DNA from: Volvox africanus
Taxonomy: Eukaryota > Chlorophyta > Chlorophyceae > Chlamydomonadales > Volvocaceae
Direction: 5' to 3'
Assembly: GCA_030268105.1 (NCBI GenBank)
Contig: BSDZ01000086.1
Coordinates: 1,240,001-1,304,000 of the forward strand
Length of the DNA: 64,000 bases
Shown in pieces: positions 13,222 through 27,668 of this stretch (positions are counted from its first letter, which is position 1; every line of letters begins with the position of its first letter). The translations under genes were made by a program, and so were the position numbers. The notes under the pieces were generated by a model. The model had not been told where the DNA came from and ran no database searches. It worked only from the letters and a program-made list of their open reading frames with translations.

Positions 13222-16200
13222 GTGTCCTCAGCCTTCACGAGTACAGACCCAGTGCACAGCCTCCACCCACTCGGCAGCGGCGCCGCTTCTACTAATCCAT
13301 CTGTCTATTGGCAATTAACAGTTAGATCGCAGCTTACCCGTACGCGTCGTGCGATGGGGCGAGTGTACGATCAGCTTGAGGCGGTGGACGTGTCAGGGGA
13401 GAAGTTTCATGCGCCCTTGCCGCTTGGACCTGAGGGCTTGTGCTATGGAACCCTCCAAAATGGCATGAAGTAAGCAGCCACCAGGCATGGAAAGGGGTTG
13501 AAAGGAAAGGGACAAGCGAAGTGCATGGCATTAAGGAAAGATGCAACGCGACCGTCCAATATCAACGATTAGCACGACCATGACACAATCCCGCCAGGTA
13601 CTACGTTCGCCAATGCCCCAAGCCGAAGGGGCGCTGTGCCCTGGCGTTGGCTGTGCGCGTGGGCAGCGTCGTTGAGGTAGGTGGGCGCCTGGGTCCAGGG
13701 GAAGCAAGCGCGGACCGTTGGGATGGTGGGCGGTCAGTATTCAGTCAATGGCGCACAGCATACTGGATACCATCGAAGGGTGTTCACAGCCCATCACGTA
13801 CCGATAGTAGCGAATCAAGCTTTCATCCTAGCCTGTGTTGGCTTAGGGTGGATGTTATGGAAGAGCTGATGTGGAATAATGGTGAGTGCCAGGTAGGCGC
13901 ACGCCAATTGCGTGCGCCTACATGGGCGGATAACGTCTATCCCGTGCATTATGTACATTCTTTGCAGCATGGGGCTGGCGCCCTGCAGCGTTATGTTTCG
14001 GAGTCTCCAGCTAAGAGCACTGAACGTCTACCGTGACGCCTCTTACACGTAAACACGTCTCCAAGGGGAACCTTCCCTCTGCCTCTTTCCATCCTGCCGA
14101 TCAGCCCTGCCCCCTACCAATTGACATTGTCTTACCAGGTTGTTCCCCTGCATCTCACTTCACCGGTCACCTCACCTCAGCTCACCGGTCATCCCCCTGC
14201 ATCTCACTTCACCGGTCACCTCAACTCAGCTCACCGGTCATCCCCCTGCATCTAACGTGGTCTCCTTTCCTCCTTTCTTCCCTTCGAACATTCTTACTCT
14301 CTCTTCGACGTTTGTAGGAGGAGGAGGAGCGGGGCATCGCCCATATTGTGGAGCACCTGGCCTTCAACGCCACCGAGGTGGGGGGGCCTGGCTGTAACCG
14401 TAGCCGTAGCCGTAGCCGTGTACTGTCACCAAGGGTGCTGGCATGGTCAGGGCGTTGTGCACGTTTGGTACGAGATGGTACGAGATGGGATGAGATGGGA
14501 AAACAATATCATATGTTACAGGAGCCTGCTACGGGCGCTGCACACTTGACCAGGGAGATGAGATGGGGTGGGATGGATTCGAAAGCGATGGTTGATGCGG
14601 CATCAGGGACAGACGGTTAGCCTCTGATCTGCAGCTCTGTTTTGCCGAAGTTGCCGACTAGTGATACAGAAACAGAGTCAGGTCACGTGGGAGCCGTCTT
14701 GTCTCATCAGCATCAAGTAATGTGCCATCCCGTTCACGCACATGTTAACATGTCCGTACACAGTCCTACACGAATCACGACATCGTACGATTGCTTGAGC
14801 GCATCGGTGCGGAATTTGGCGCCTGCCAGAATGCCTACACGTCCGCCGACGAGACTGTATACACGCTGACAGTGCCCACCGGGGTGAGTGCTGCGTCCGT
14901 AACGACAGCTGCCACGAGTGAGGTTGACATCGGTGGGTTGCGATTCCCACAAGAAGTCAAAGGTCTAAAAATTGGAGTGGGAGGGGGTCGAAGTAGTACC
15001 AGCGGACTCGTAGATGCGAAAACGTGGCCCCCCTTTCTCGTACATCTCATATACCGTAGTAGTGAAGCGAGGCGGCTCCCACAATTCCTTACGGCATGTT
15101 TTAGACAACACCGAAAAGGTTCTTTGTGTACGTTCACTTGCAGGACAAGGAGGGTCTCCTGGCCGAGACGCTGGGCGTGATGGCGGAAATGGCGTTTAAG
15201 ATCCGGTGCGTAATCATAACACCTTACATTTAGGTTTCCCCTTACCTTCAGTATTAAGGAAAGGAAGTAGGAGGAGGGGGAGGAGGAGGAGTATGGATAG
15301 GCAAGACAATGGAGTTTGCCACGGGAACTTACAGGTGCTGCGTACTTGCCGTGATGGCGGTGGCAACTGGATATGGGCTTAGTGTGATAGGAGAGGGTGG
15401 TTATGGTGGCATGCTCTGGCGGCTTGTCAGCGAATACAGTTAGCCCACAGCTTCCAAGATACACGTCGCCATCATTCCAGCCTAACTGTCTGTGCTCCTT
15501 TATCCAGATGCGACCCGACAGATCTGGACAAGGAGCGCGGGGCGGTTTTGGAGGAGTGGCGCATGAGCCGTGACGCAGGAGGCAGGCTGCAGGAGGCGCA
15601 CTGGAAGCTGATCTTCCAGGTGGGAGGGTGCGTCAGTAATGACTAACTGGCTGAAGGAATGGATGGTGCGTGGATGGTGCGTGGATGGAGTTAAGAGTTA
15701 CAACCACAACCACAGCCACAGCCACAGCAAAAGATCAGTAAGTGGGGGCACCGAATTCCCACTCCGGAATATGTCCCTGGTCGCACCCTCCAGGGCTCCA
15801 AGTATGCCGACAGATTGCCCATCGGCACTGAGGCAGTCATCCGTCGGGGCCCGGCCAGCACCGTGAGGGCGTTCTACGAGCGCTGGTACCGCCCCGAGAA
15901 CATGGCGCTGGTGGCAGTGGGAGACTTCCCGGACACAGGTAATCAATCGGTCGGTTTGTGGAGCTAACTTGGGAGTGCATGTGCATGTGCCCATATATGC
16001 ATGTGGCGACATATAAGCTTCCCGACTTCAGCATGGTATCGCTGTCCTTTGTCGTTATTGCCCGCCTGCCTGTGTCTAACTTTCCTATCTTTATCCTTTA
16101 TGATCTGCTGATCCTATGGCGAGGAGCTGGCCGCAATCTACTGGGACGGCGATCTACTGTACGATTAGCCTGTAGCTCAGGACTCATAGCTTTTTTGGGG

Positions 16201-19200
16201 GGCTGTCTCATGATAGATGTCGGCCCTCATCTCATCTACCAGAAGAGTTTTCGCAGGCTCCATTTCCTCATCCGCCACGTTTACTCTTCTTCCATTCCGT
16301 TATTTACCATGTGCTGAGCTCCCAGTGTTTTTTTGCGTTCAGATGGTCATCCCATATTTGCTATTTCCCCACGCTGTCCAGAGGGCGTGGTAGAACTGAT
16401 CCGGAAGCATATGGGTTCCGGAGCCAGTCGCAGCAGCAGCAGCTCTCCGGCAATCCCTGTGCCAAGATTTCACTACGTGCCCCACCCAGAACCCCGTTTC
16501 AAGGTGAGGACATGGCTATGATGACAAGATGAGATGAATTAAGCCAAGCAGAGATGGGTCGCATATTGATAAGAGCAGGGAACCATGCTCCAGCGCATTA
16601 AAGGGAGGCCACCACCTGGGTTGGGCGCCCAGGCGACCCTAGAGAGGGACACTTTCCCCTTCCCGTTCATCTTTTGTCGCTCACACTCGTTTATTCCTCC
16701 TGTTGCCCTATCCTCACGCCCTAATGCCGCCTTCTTTCCTTCCTGTTTTCAGTCCTGGGGCTGTCCAGCCGCCCGGGCCCCTTCATTCTCCTCTTCCTGG
16801 CCTGTTATAAGTTGTAAGTTGTCCTTTCTCCATGACGCTGCAACGCGGGCCACGTCCCCACCACGTCCACGTCCATAGGTGCTTGTGGACCGGGAGACGC
16901 AGCATCCATTGGTGTACGTGTCCTTCAAACACCCCCCCGCTCGCATCTCCACCCCGGAGGACTTCCTCGAGCACCTCACGATCACTGTCTTCGAGGTCGC
17001 CCTAAATAACAGGTAATGAGACGCGGCACAACCTACAAACCTCGGTAGGGCTGACGGGTGAGCAGGCTCGGTAGAGCTGCCGCTTACGGTCAGCTTTGAA
17101 AGGGATAGCGATGCGATGGATTTCCTATCTTCACTGGCTTCGATCGCCTCTGTGGATCGCAGAGAAGGAAGAACCTATTGATTGTCACACACGCTTATAC
17201 GATATAGAACGGTAGAACGGTAGAAGCCGCAGAGTCCAGAAGTCGGGCTAAATGATGATGAGGATCATCATGTTCATTTTCGATGTTCTGGGTCCTGGCT
17301 TTACCCGTCGATATGTTGTTCTGCGGTGACGCTGTCGCAGGCTGTACAAGATCAGTCGGCTGCAGAAGCCGCCCTTCGCCTCTGCATCTGTCAGCGAGGA
17401 GCCGCTGTGCGCCACTACTAGCAGCTGTGTGTTATCCGCCACTGCCATGGATGGTGAGAAGCCGGGTCGGGTTGGGCAGCGAGGAAGGGCAGCGTCATCT
17501 AACTCCTCAGGAGAAGGCCCTGCTTTTGATGGCTGTTAAAAATTTTACGGATGTAAGGGGTGGTGAGTAGCATGTCTTGGATATTAGGAAAGGATGTGAA
17601 GGGGCCACCCTGACCCACGGGTTAGTACTAAGGTGGATACTTCCCCTGTCCGAGTTAGGGATAGGGGAAAGGTTACGATTCTGATTGGCTCGTCTGTTTG
17701 AGGTCCAAAGCTGTATCTTGCGACCAGGGTCCTGCGGTACACGCGCAGGGCAGGTACTGTCGGCGCTGGAGTCGTTATTGACGGAGGTGGCGCGTGTACG
17801 GCTGCACGGCATAGGGCCCGCCGAATTTGCACGCGCGCTAAGCGAGCTGCAGAGCGAGGTGGAGAACACGGCGCTTGAGGTGCGCTCGTACGGTACAGCA
17901 TAGGATAACCTGTGCAGAAAGATTACGACTTATTCCCGTGCGTTCTCATCTGTCTGGGGTAAGGACAGGATTTAAAAACACGTGTCTGTGCGTGTCTCCA
18001 CCGGATTTCTGTTAGTTGCGAGAGTGCTCGTTTTACCCACCTGACTGTTAATACCGCTTTCCCTCGTTCCCTGTATTTTTCCGGATTTCCACTCCTCCAG
18101 TAACAGAGCTCCTTATTGACGACACGCCGCCCTTACGCAGGCAGATCAGGGATATTGTACGGAGATCCGCGATGAATACGTACGGCATTTCCTCAATAAC
18201 GAGTTTGTAACAGGTGCGTATTGGGCGGGCAAAACAAGCTGGGGCCAGGTGTTTCCTCGGCAACAGGTCATATTTCCTTCTCATCTTCGTGCAATTTGTA
18301 CAGCAGTTGTCCACTGCTTAGCAATTTACTCCTTCCCCTCCCCCTCCCCCGTATACCCTGTCGGGGATCATTCCCCTCGCTGCAGGCCAGGAGTACGAGG
18401 CGCGGCTGACCAAGTCCCTGATGCCTCAGATCTCCAGGGAGGCTGTGGAGCGGTGCGCGCAGAGGTACCGGCCCAGAGACTCGTGCGTCGTCAAGGTCCG
18501 TGTCATGGCATGCGTGCGTGGGTCTGGGGGCGGAAGCAGAGCGGCGAAGGCGGTGACGTGGAGGACCAAAAGTGCTTAAGACCGGAAGAATTGCGAGGAG
18601 AAATGAAGAGGGTGTTGGATCGATTGGATTTGATCTATGCTATGGGGACCAGGAAAAGGCTGGCTTTCGAAGATATTTAAGAATGAGGAGATGCTGATGA
18701 TACGGCATAATCACAAATTTTATATTACGCCAAGTGCACATCCTTGTCTTCTTCATGTTGTACCTGCGAACAAGCTAAGAGGAGTGGCCGCCAACAAAGC
18801 CATGAACCAATCCAGACCGACTCCAGAGCTCTAGAAGGCCTGGGGTCTCACAGTCGGTCGGCTTATTGGAAGAGAAGTCCTCACCTCATTCGGTTGTCTG
18901 ATTAAGCGAGGACAGTCAGCGAGGTCGTGCGTGCGTGCGTGCGTTATTCATTCCCTTCTTCGCGATGGTGGTTCGTCTCCCTCCCCTGGTTTTCTCATCC
19001 CCATCAATCCAGATCCAAGTCGCAACTGAAACTGCGCACATATTCCGAAACACGCACGCAGGTGATGGACCACTATCGCAGCTGCACAGAGGACCAGCTG
19101 AAGAAGGTGAACATGTGTGACTGCGCTTATTAGGAATTGCTGACATGGAGGTGTGAGGCATGAGTGCAGGAGGGGATGAAAGACACAAGTTGTGAAGCAG

Positions 19201-22200
19201 ATGGGGGAAAGAAGTAAAGAGGTGCGCTGGAGGGTGGGGTGTTGCATAGCATCGCAGGAGGGGACAGGCTGTGAGGCCATGATTGCCACGGGGACGTGTA
19301 CGTCCGTGTAAAGCATGTGTTTGGACCCGCCTTCATGGGTCAAAATACCCCCGCTGTGAAGCAACCTCTCCCCTCCTTCACAGCCTTCCCCCCATTACAC
19401 CACCCATTTAACCCGCCTCCTCGCCTGGTCCGTCCATTGCGCGGCAGCACCGTGTTGCCAAACTGATACCCCACGAGGAATTGATTCCGGCGCCAGCCAC
19501 GTGCAGTGACCCAGCCCTCTGACCCCGGACTAGGCTTTTGATCGGGTGGCTGCTGCCGAGGCCGCCGGGGACATCGGGCCCTGGGAGGAGCCCCCCGCGC
19601 CGGAATCCCTGATGGCGGAGGTGCCCGAGCCGCTGACACCCGAGACGGCCATCCTCAAGGAGCGGTACTTCCCGGTGAGCTCTCTCCGTAACCTCCTGAA
19701 CTTCTTGTTGCTACTCCTCCCAGGTTTTAAATTTGACTCTTAGACGGGAGATGTAATGCTGGACCTTGTCTATCGCCCCCGTAGTGTTACTTCGTGTCGT
19801 GTGACAAGCTTGGTATCAGACCCCTAGGTACACTTTATTTGGGAAATCCTTTACTTATGATAAGAGACATGTTTTCAGCCATAGCTTACTCCAGGAATGG
19901 CTGGCTTTCCTGAGAATTCCGAAGTTTTGGTAGTGCTCCAGGGAGGCAGGGAGGCCTGCTGGGAAATCTCTCAAGGTACTGGCCCCACCCCAGAGAACCC
20001 CACTTCCTCCGTTTCTATTGACTGGCTGGCTGGCTGCGTGGATAAGCGCGGATGAAGGAACAAATCTCATACGTTATATGACTCTATTAAAATTAAGTTA
20101 AAATTAAGTAAAATTAAGTTAAATTATTTTTGTATTCAAGTCATTATAAACCTTATATGTGTGTAGGATAGGGGGGTACATCACCCGTGGCCACTAACCT
20201 GGCAGTCCCTACCTTCCCCGGTGTTTCGGGGCACCCTCATCCAGTCTCCCATGCCGACTTCTCCGAAATCAGTGGTTTTCCCAGGTTCAGCACCCACCAC
20301 CAGCATCCAGCGGAATCTGACGAATCAACTAAGGCGTCAACTCCGCTACTGGTTAGCTCGCAGGTCACTTTAATAGGGGTCGTCACCGTCCATCGACATG
20401 GGGGCACCCTGCCCTTTACTTTAGGGTCTTTGGCCCGCTCTCAGTCGGGGTAGAACCTGGAACTCCAGGGGCATATTAGTCGTGCCATAACAGTCGTGCC
20501 TGAACCTTATATGAATAAGTCTTTTTCCCTGCATGTTTAGCACTGCAGAGCTCGGATGCGGCAGTTCCTGTCTCTTGCTCTTACTCGTTACTTACTAAGG
20601 CTGTCATCTCACAGGCGCGTCCTGTACGCAAATAGGTCCTTCGTATCCTTTGTACACGAAATGTTTTCGGGTTTTCGAAAACACAGTGCCTTACCCGCTA
20701 CTCGACCCTCGTCCTGCTGGCCCCGCCTGCAGGCCCCCTTGGACGTTACCGAGCTGACGCTGTCAAATGGGATGCGGGTGGCGTTCAAAAGCACGACGTT
20801 TATGCGGGACGAGATCCACATGACGGGCTTTGCTCTTGGCGGTCTCAGTGAGGTGAGGACGCTTAGGGGTGTGGCGTGATGCGGAGGAAAGGATGTGAAC
20901 ATTAAGAGGCTTCTTATTTGCATACAATCGCATGCACTTACACATTTACTTACGCACATATACACACATATCTTCACCACATTTTGTGAAAACGAAGCTA
21001 GCCCTTCTAATGCCAGGGTAGGGGCCCCCGGCGTCTTGTTAGAACCTCCCTTCTTGATTTAGCGACGGATGTGGAGATTATTGGACCAATTGTACCAGAT
21101 CCCCATTCTCTTCTCGCCCCACTATGGTCACTATGGTCGTATTCCCTCCCTGCCTCATTTCCCGAGCCCCCTTCATCGGCCTCCCCTTCCCCAGTACTTA
21201 CTCCTTTCCCTTCCCTTTTCCGTGTCCCCTCCCCTTCCCTTGCTTTGCTTCCCCTTGTAGGTTCCCCAGGAGCTGTTCTACACAGCTTCCCTGGCCGGCA
21301 CCCTGGCGGGCCACCTGGGGATGTTCGGTTTCCGCCCCGACGTGTTGGGGGACATCCTGGCGGGGAGGAGGGTGGACCTGGAGGTCACTGAGGGTGCGGG
21401 AATGCGTGCGTGTATATGTGTCCATGTGGATGTGTATGTGCATGTGTATGTGTATGTTACATGTCTAGCCGCCCCAGGTCTGGCTCTGGCCAAGGCCGCC
21501 AGCTAACCCTGTCATAAAGGACAAAAAGCCGAATTACTCTCCCCTGTAACGGGTGGAGGCGCGTGACCGGCCATAGTCCCCCCAGTGCTTAACCGAGGGT
21601 GTGCACGCGCGCCTCCCTTCCCTGAATCCTGCGCCTCGAGGACCCTCGACAGATACTCTAAAGGGTAGCAGCCGCCCGTGCTGCACATGGCCCGGCAGCT
21701 CATCCTCATAGCACGATTGCAACACCCAGGCATCTCCACATCACGGGGGCTGCCACCAGTGGTGATGAGGAACTCCTGCATCAGAGCTAGAGTCCAGACA
21801 TCAGGGCCATGGCTTTTTAGGAACGCCTGGGGGCCATGTGGGGAAGAAAGAAGCTTAGCTTAAGGCGTGTGTGAGGTTGTGGTTGCGATTGCGATTGCGG
21901 ATGCGGTTGTGGTTGTGGTGCCGGGGTGGAGCCAGGCAGCCCACCCCCACCCCTTTCCCCCGCCCTCCGCACCTTTTTTCGCAAATACAGGCGCCTACTA
22001 CCGGACAATGCGAGGCGTTCAGAGCCCCATGGACTTGGAGACCGCCATGCAGCTGGTACACCTCCTCTTCACCACGCAGTAAGCAACCATACTGGGGCTG
22101 TGAAAGCTCCGGGCGGGGAGCGGGCTAGGTGGGGGGGGATGCGTGAGAAGAGGGGAGGAATATACCTCACGCCCTATCCAAAACTTATATTTGCGTGGGT

Positions 22201-25200
22201 CCAGGATTGATGCGCCAGCAGGGGCAGAGAGGGGAGCTTTAGGCCCGGATAGGGAATGGCCTTACCAAGCAAGGCCGCTGAGTCCGGGTTTCCTTGCCAT
22301 AAGCTTTAGGCCTTAGGGGGATACTCTTTTAGGAAATCCCGCAGCACACCGCTTCTCAGTAAGCGGCACCTGTCACTCACCTCCAGACAAACTCGCTTGC
22401 TCCTGTGTCAGAGTTCGACTGGTACCTGAGGAGGTGGAGACAGCGGTGAAACTGGTACGACAGGCGATTGAGGCGCAGCTCCGGAACCCGCTGCACTCGT
22501 ACAGCCAGCGTGTGCGTTACATCAACTACGGCGGCTGTTATTATTTTAAGCAGCTCACGCTGGAGGTGAGAGTTCAGTATGCCCTGTGGAATTAACAATC
22601 CTTTATTTCATCTGGCACCTCATGTATTCCTTAAGCATTCCTTACGCGTACCACAGACGTTAATAGCTCGGCCCTAACCCTCACCAAAAAGCGTCCAGGG
22701 GTAAGTTCAAAACCCTAAAACCCAGACCTCCCAAACCCCTCCCGCAGGAAGTGGACCGAGTGGACCCCGCACTAGCTCTCGCCCACCACAACCTCAGCTG
22801 GCAAAACCCGGGAGAGTACACGCTGGTGCTCACGGGTGAGTCGAAAGAGGGACCGGATACGATACCAGTACAGTCCAGGTGTGCAGCAGTGGTAGGCAAT
22901 TAATGAGGTGAGGCTGATGAACATACGGTAGTGACGCGCTGTGGTACAAGATGCTGGTTCTCCGCGAAATCTATTTAGGTAAAGCGTTATATGATTACCA
23001 CTGGAGGTCTTGCAGGAAATTTAACAATTGCCGGTAATGCTAGTAATCCAAACATTTTTGGTGAACTTAGATCGATAAGATACAGGAGGCTGAAGTGAGG
23101 GTTTCTGGCTGGCAGGTTTTGCTGCCTGGGTTGTTGGTGGCTCGATAAAGGTAAGGGATTGCATTCGTGCTCCTGTTGCTGCTACTGCCATTGTGGATTG
23201 ATTTGGTCATTTGTGCACACACACACACATACACACACACACACACACACAGGCTGCTGTGCCTCCTGAATAGGCAACATCGACCGGGAGCAGTTTTTGC
23301 CGCTGTTGTGCCGTTACCTGGCCACGTTGCCCAAGACCGGCCTGCCGCCTCCCAAGTTGCCAAAGGTACGATCGCACGGCGCCTTGCTGCTGTAAGGCGC
23401 ATGGCAAAAACTTGCCTCACAATGAGCACGACGGGTTATCTAAAAGTAATTTCACAACCCATGCGTAAATGCCGGAACCATGTCACAACCTTCCAACCAT
23501 GCATCCCAATCTTAACTTCTCTTGCCTCCACGGTCCGTACATACCCCGCTGAATTTTTGGCAGGAGGTGAAGCCACTGCCATACTCTTTCCCTGAGACGC
23601 CTGTGGTGGAGGACGTCAAGGTGCGCCGAAACGCCCCCTTGGTTTGCGAGTCTGGGTGTCCCATCTCAGTGCAGACAACCTTGCACCTGCATGACGTCCG
23701 TTCGCAGTCGCCATTTCCCAGCTAGCTGCGAAGTCCAGCCCTCCCGGCGCCGCGTCCCTCATCCCCCCTTTCCTCGTCCGCTCTTCTACCCCTCCCATCA
23801 GAGCGGAATCAGGTTTCTTGTATTAGTCTTCCCTGCCGTCCCTACCCCGCAGGTCTCCATGGTATCCCCGGTGGCGCAATCCCAGATCACCTTCCCAGTG
23901 GCTCTGTCCCGGCCTCAGGCCCGCGAGGATCTGGTGTGGCTGGGGTTGGTGTGCAGAGCACTGGAGACACGGCTGATCCAGAGGATGCGGTTCGTTGGGG
24001 GGGACGTCTACACGGTGAGGAATGGCGAGGGACTGGGTGCCGAGGGGTAGAAGGGAAGGGGATGAGGAAGGAGAGGGTTTTTTTTATTGATCCGTGCTCA
24101 TGTCTGTAAGTTGATTTGGGCACATGAATGGGTTTAATACTTGGCTATAATTAGTGTGGCAAATATGAAGGATTCGTATGCGGGCGAGGGGGGCCGTGTT
24201 TCGTCCTGGATCCTTCTTTGGTGCATATGTCCGCCTCGCTCGCTGTCCATAGTCCATGGTCCATATCCAGGCATGCCTCGTCTCCCTCACACATATGCAG
24301 AGAGCTGCATCAATCCCACGAGATCAAAGGTTCGGCTACTAAAACCCTAAGTTGCAGACAGTACAAATAGTCACGTACAACTGTGCCTCTCCCTTCCCTG
24401 CCTCTCCCCTCTCATCTTATCTCTCCCCTCCTCACCTCATCTGTCTTCTGCCCTCTTCCACTTCAGTAGTTAGTAGCGGGTGGGGTACCCCTGCGGGGGC
24501 CTACCCCTACTCCTGCGTTAGTGGGGTATGGTTTCGAAATCAGGCGCAGTCGCTGTGCCTCTCTGCCTCTGTGTCCCTGTGCCACTGTGCCACTGTCGTG
24601 GTCGCAGTCGCAGCTTCTTTGTCTTCACATCCGCATCTCCTCCCATCTCCTTCCCGCCGAAGTGATGTTGATGGTTTCCCTCAAATGGAATTCTGTAGGT
24701 GTCCGTGAGCCCCTTCTTCGGCTGCGTATCTCCGAGCCTGGACGGTGAGGCCCTTTCGCCAGCCTGGAGGCGAGAACGGCTCCCAGGGGGCTTTAGCGCG
24801 TGGGTAGCACTGCAATCGTTCTGCTATCATGCAAGGAGGGCGGCACCTGAGAGGGAAATCCACCTGAGAGGGAAATCCACCTGAGAGGGAAATCCACCTG
24901 AGAGGGAAATCCACCTGAGAGGGAAATCCACCTGAGAGGGAAATCCACCTGAGAGGGCGCAGCGCGGAGGAAACTGGAGAGATGGGCAATCGGACAGAGG
25001 CACCACAGGAGGCAATAGGAAACGGCTCCATTTTGTAACGCTTGCCTAAACTCGTGTCGGGGTGTTCTGCGCCCACAGGCGATCCTCAGGGCGATGTGGC
25101 GATCATGTTTTCATGTGACCCTGCGAACAAGGACCGGCTGGTGGCAATGGCGCTGGAGGAGGTGAGGGTACCGAGGGGAGGGAGGAGCCTTTGTTTGGAG

Positions 25201-27637
25201 TTCATTTGGTTTGGTGGTCCAGAGTGGCGGTGAATGCAGTCACAAGGCCACTGTACAGAGAACAGGCTTGGAGACGCACCGGGCTTCCAGCTTCGGTCGA
25301 GGGTCGCGGGGATGAGATGATGGGGGGGGGAGGCGTTAAGCCCCAGCACCACCACCACCACAACTACAACCACTATTATCATCATTACCACCATTACCAC
25401 CATCGACACCAACACCATTACCAACACCATTACCAACAACACCAACACTTACACCTCATCAAGGATGGGGTACAACAGTTGCCTGAGGCAAAGCAGTCGC
25501 CAAAGATGGGGGGAAGAGGTAGGGGTAGGGATGGCTGGCGGTCAGGCTTCCCCTGGAAAGAAGAAGCGGTACGGGGGATTACAGCATCTAGTATACTATA
25601 TGCTACGTAGCTCTTAAGGTGCCCATAATGCTAGCTGGTGCTGCCATTAGTGCGGCTTCTGTGACGACCGACCGCATCACGCCTCAAAGCCGATGCGGTC
25701 GTCGTTGCTGCTGCTTATGTGGACGTCAGCTGCTTACCTCTTTCTGTGGTTTCCACATGCATGCGGCTGGCTGCAGCTGACGGTGATCCAGGGGGGGGCC
25801 ATGACAGCCCCGGAGGTGGAAACGCTGGTCAACTTAGAGCGGTTGCACTTTGAGGAAAGCCAGGTGAGTTCCTGACTTGAGAAAGAGGGAGAACCGTGTG
25901 GAGTGCGGCGGAGTGGGTGGAGCGGGTTGGGACATCCGAGCCAACCCGGGGTTAGCTGCCCCCGTCACCGCAACCTTGCCACTTGGACTCCTGCACGCAT
26001 GCTCCCACGGCATTGCTCCGCCCTTCCTCTAATCAAACCCGCTTCTCGAAGCTCCCATGCTCCAACATTCCGCTGAGTGCGTGTCGCCTCCAAATTTCAT
26101 TTGCCCCGGCTTCCGTGTGCTGCCACACAAACTTCCTAACAGCTTTCCACGCGTAAGGCTCTCCTCCACCTTCATTCCCATATGCCATATCCTAAGTCAT
26201 GCATTCCCAAAATTGTTGCTCCGTGTGGCGGCGCCCGATCCGGCATTCCTCGCCTATCCGGTCCGGCACTTCACAGGCGGAGAACAGCTACTGGCACGAG
26301 CTCATCGTCATGGGCTATCAGTCTAAGAGCTATCAGCTCCTGGGAGGGGACCTGGCAGCGGTGTACGGCAAGAACATGGAGGCGCGGGAGAAGGTGCGGT
26401 GTGAAGGTGTTCGAATGACGCCCCGGGCTGATGTGTTACCTATTTCAGTAAGCTGAAATACCATATGGGCGTATGGGAAGGAGAGGGCGCACACTGGAAA
26501 GATGAGCCTAAGTGTGATGCTGGGAACACGGCTAGTGGGCTAAATAGCAGTGGGTTTCCAACCGTACAAGGTGAATGCCTCCCTGGGATGTGTGATGGGA
26601 GGCGATACCAGAAGAGGAGAACAGAGCGGCAGCGCTGGGCAGTTCGCCAAAGGGCACTGGCCACGGCAACATATGATATCTGAATATGAATTTACAGTGC
26701 ACAGTGGGGTTATGCCTGTATGCCGTGGAGGCACGGTGCACAGTGCAGAGTGGCGGCCGTGGTAGCGGTACAGCGGTACAAGCACTCTTGGGGAGCTGCC
26801 CCGAAGGGCTTCTCTAGACACTTTTGTTCGCTGCTTCGGCTGGTTGTGCTCACGAAGTCGGACTGACTGGTGTCCAGGTGCTGTTGTTGAAAGCGCCTCA
26901 CTGTCATCATCTTCTTTGTGACTCTTCAGTATTCAGGAGTTCACTGCCAAAGCAAAACCCCCTGATCCCCTGCTAACATCCGTCGGCGCCAGCAGGCCAC
27001 CTGCCCTTACCTCCGCCTCTACCCTGTCCCAACTCCATATCCATTGCGATGGACTTCACAAGCCATATATACTTACCTGCCTACCCTTGCCTTTTTCCCG
27101 GCTGGTGATTGGTGGCCCGAATGCCAGGTCTTTTCACACCTGGGTTGAAAACACCAGGTGTCTGGGTGGCCCCTGACCGTCCTGGTTCGGTCGCAGTCCT
27201 TCACCTGATGTGTGTGTTTTCGTGTCTTCCTGCTTGCCGGTCTATTTTTGGGATCCCTCGCCATACACCTTATTCCTTCCCATCCTTGTTCCTGGTACCC
27301 TTTTCATCCCCACCCACCCCGCTGGCCAATTATCATCTTCACGAATGCCCCAAGGTGCTGGGCTCCTGCACGCCTGAGGCACTGCGGGAGGCGTTTTGTC
27401 GGCTGATCCCCGCTCCGCCCACTAGCCGATACACCGCCATCAGCATGCTGCCCAGGTGGGTTGAGTCCGCAGTGGTACCTCGCCATATGGTGCTTCGGGG
27501 TATCGATACTTGGATGTGTGCGAGTGTGGGTGCATGACAGAAACATGATGTTTACGCAGAGAGCGTACATCTTTTCGTGCATTGAAAGTGTTAGAAAGGA
27601 AACCGCCCCACCCTCGCGGCATTATTACTTTTTTTCT

Positions 27638-27668
<31 letters not shown>

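Noticed and set aside
20187..20453. 88-codon frame with a near-identical partner at 35662-35474
   Set aside because: Similarity is explained by the duplicated non-coding insertion; no evidence that it is translated.
24681..25076. Repetitive minus-strand frame (Ser-Gly-Gly-Phe-Pro type)
   Set aside because: Translation of the 17-bp minisatellite in M16 intron 24.
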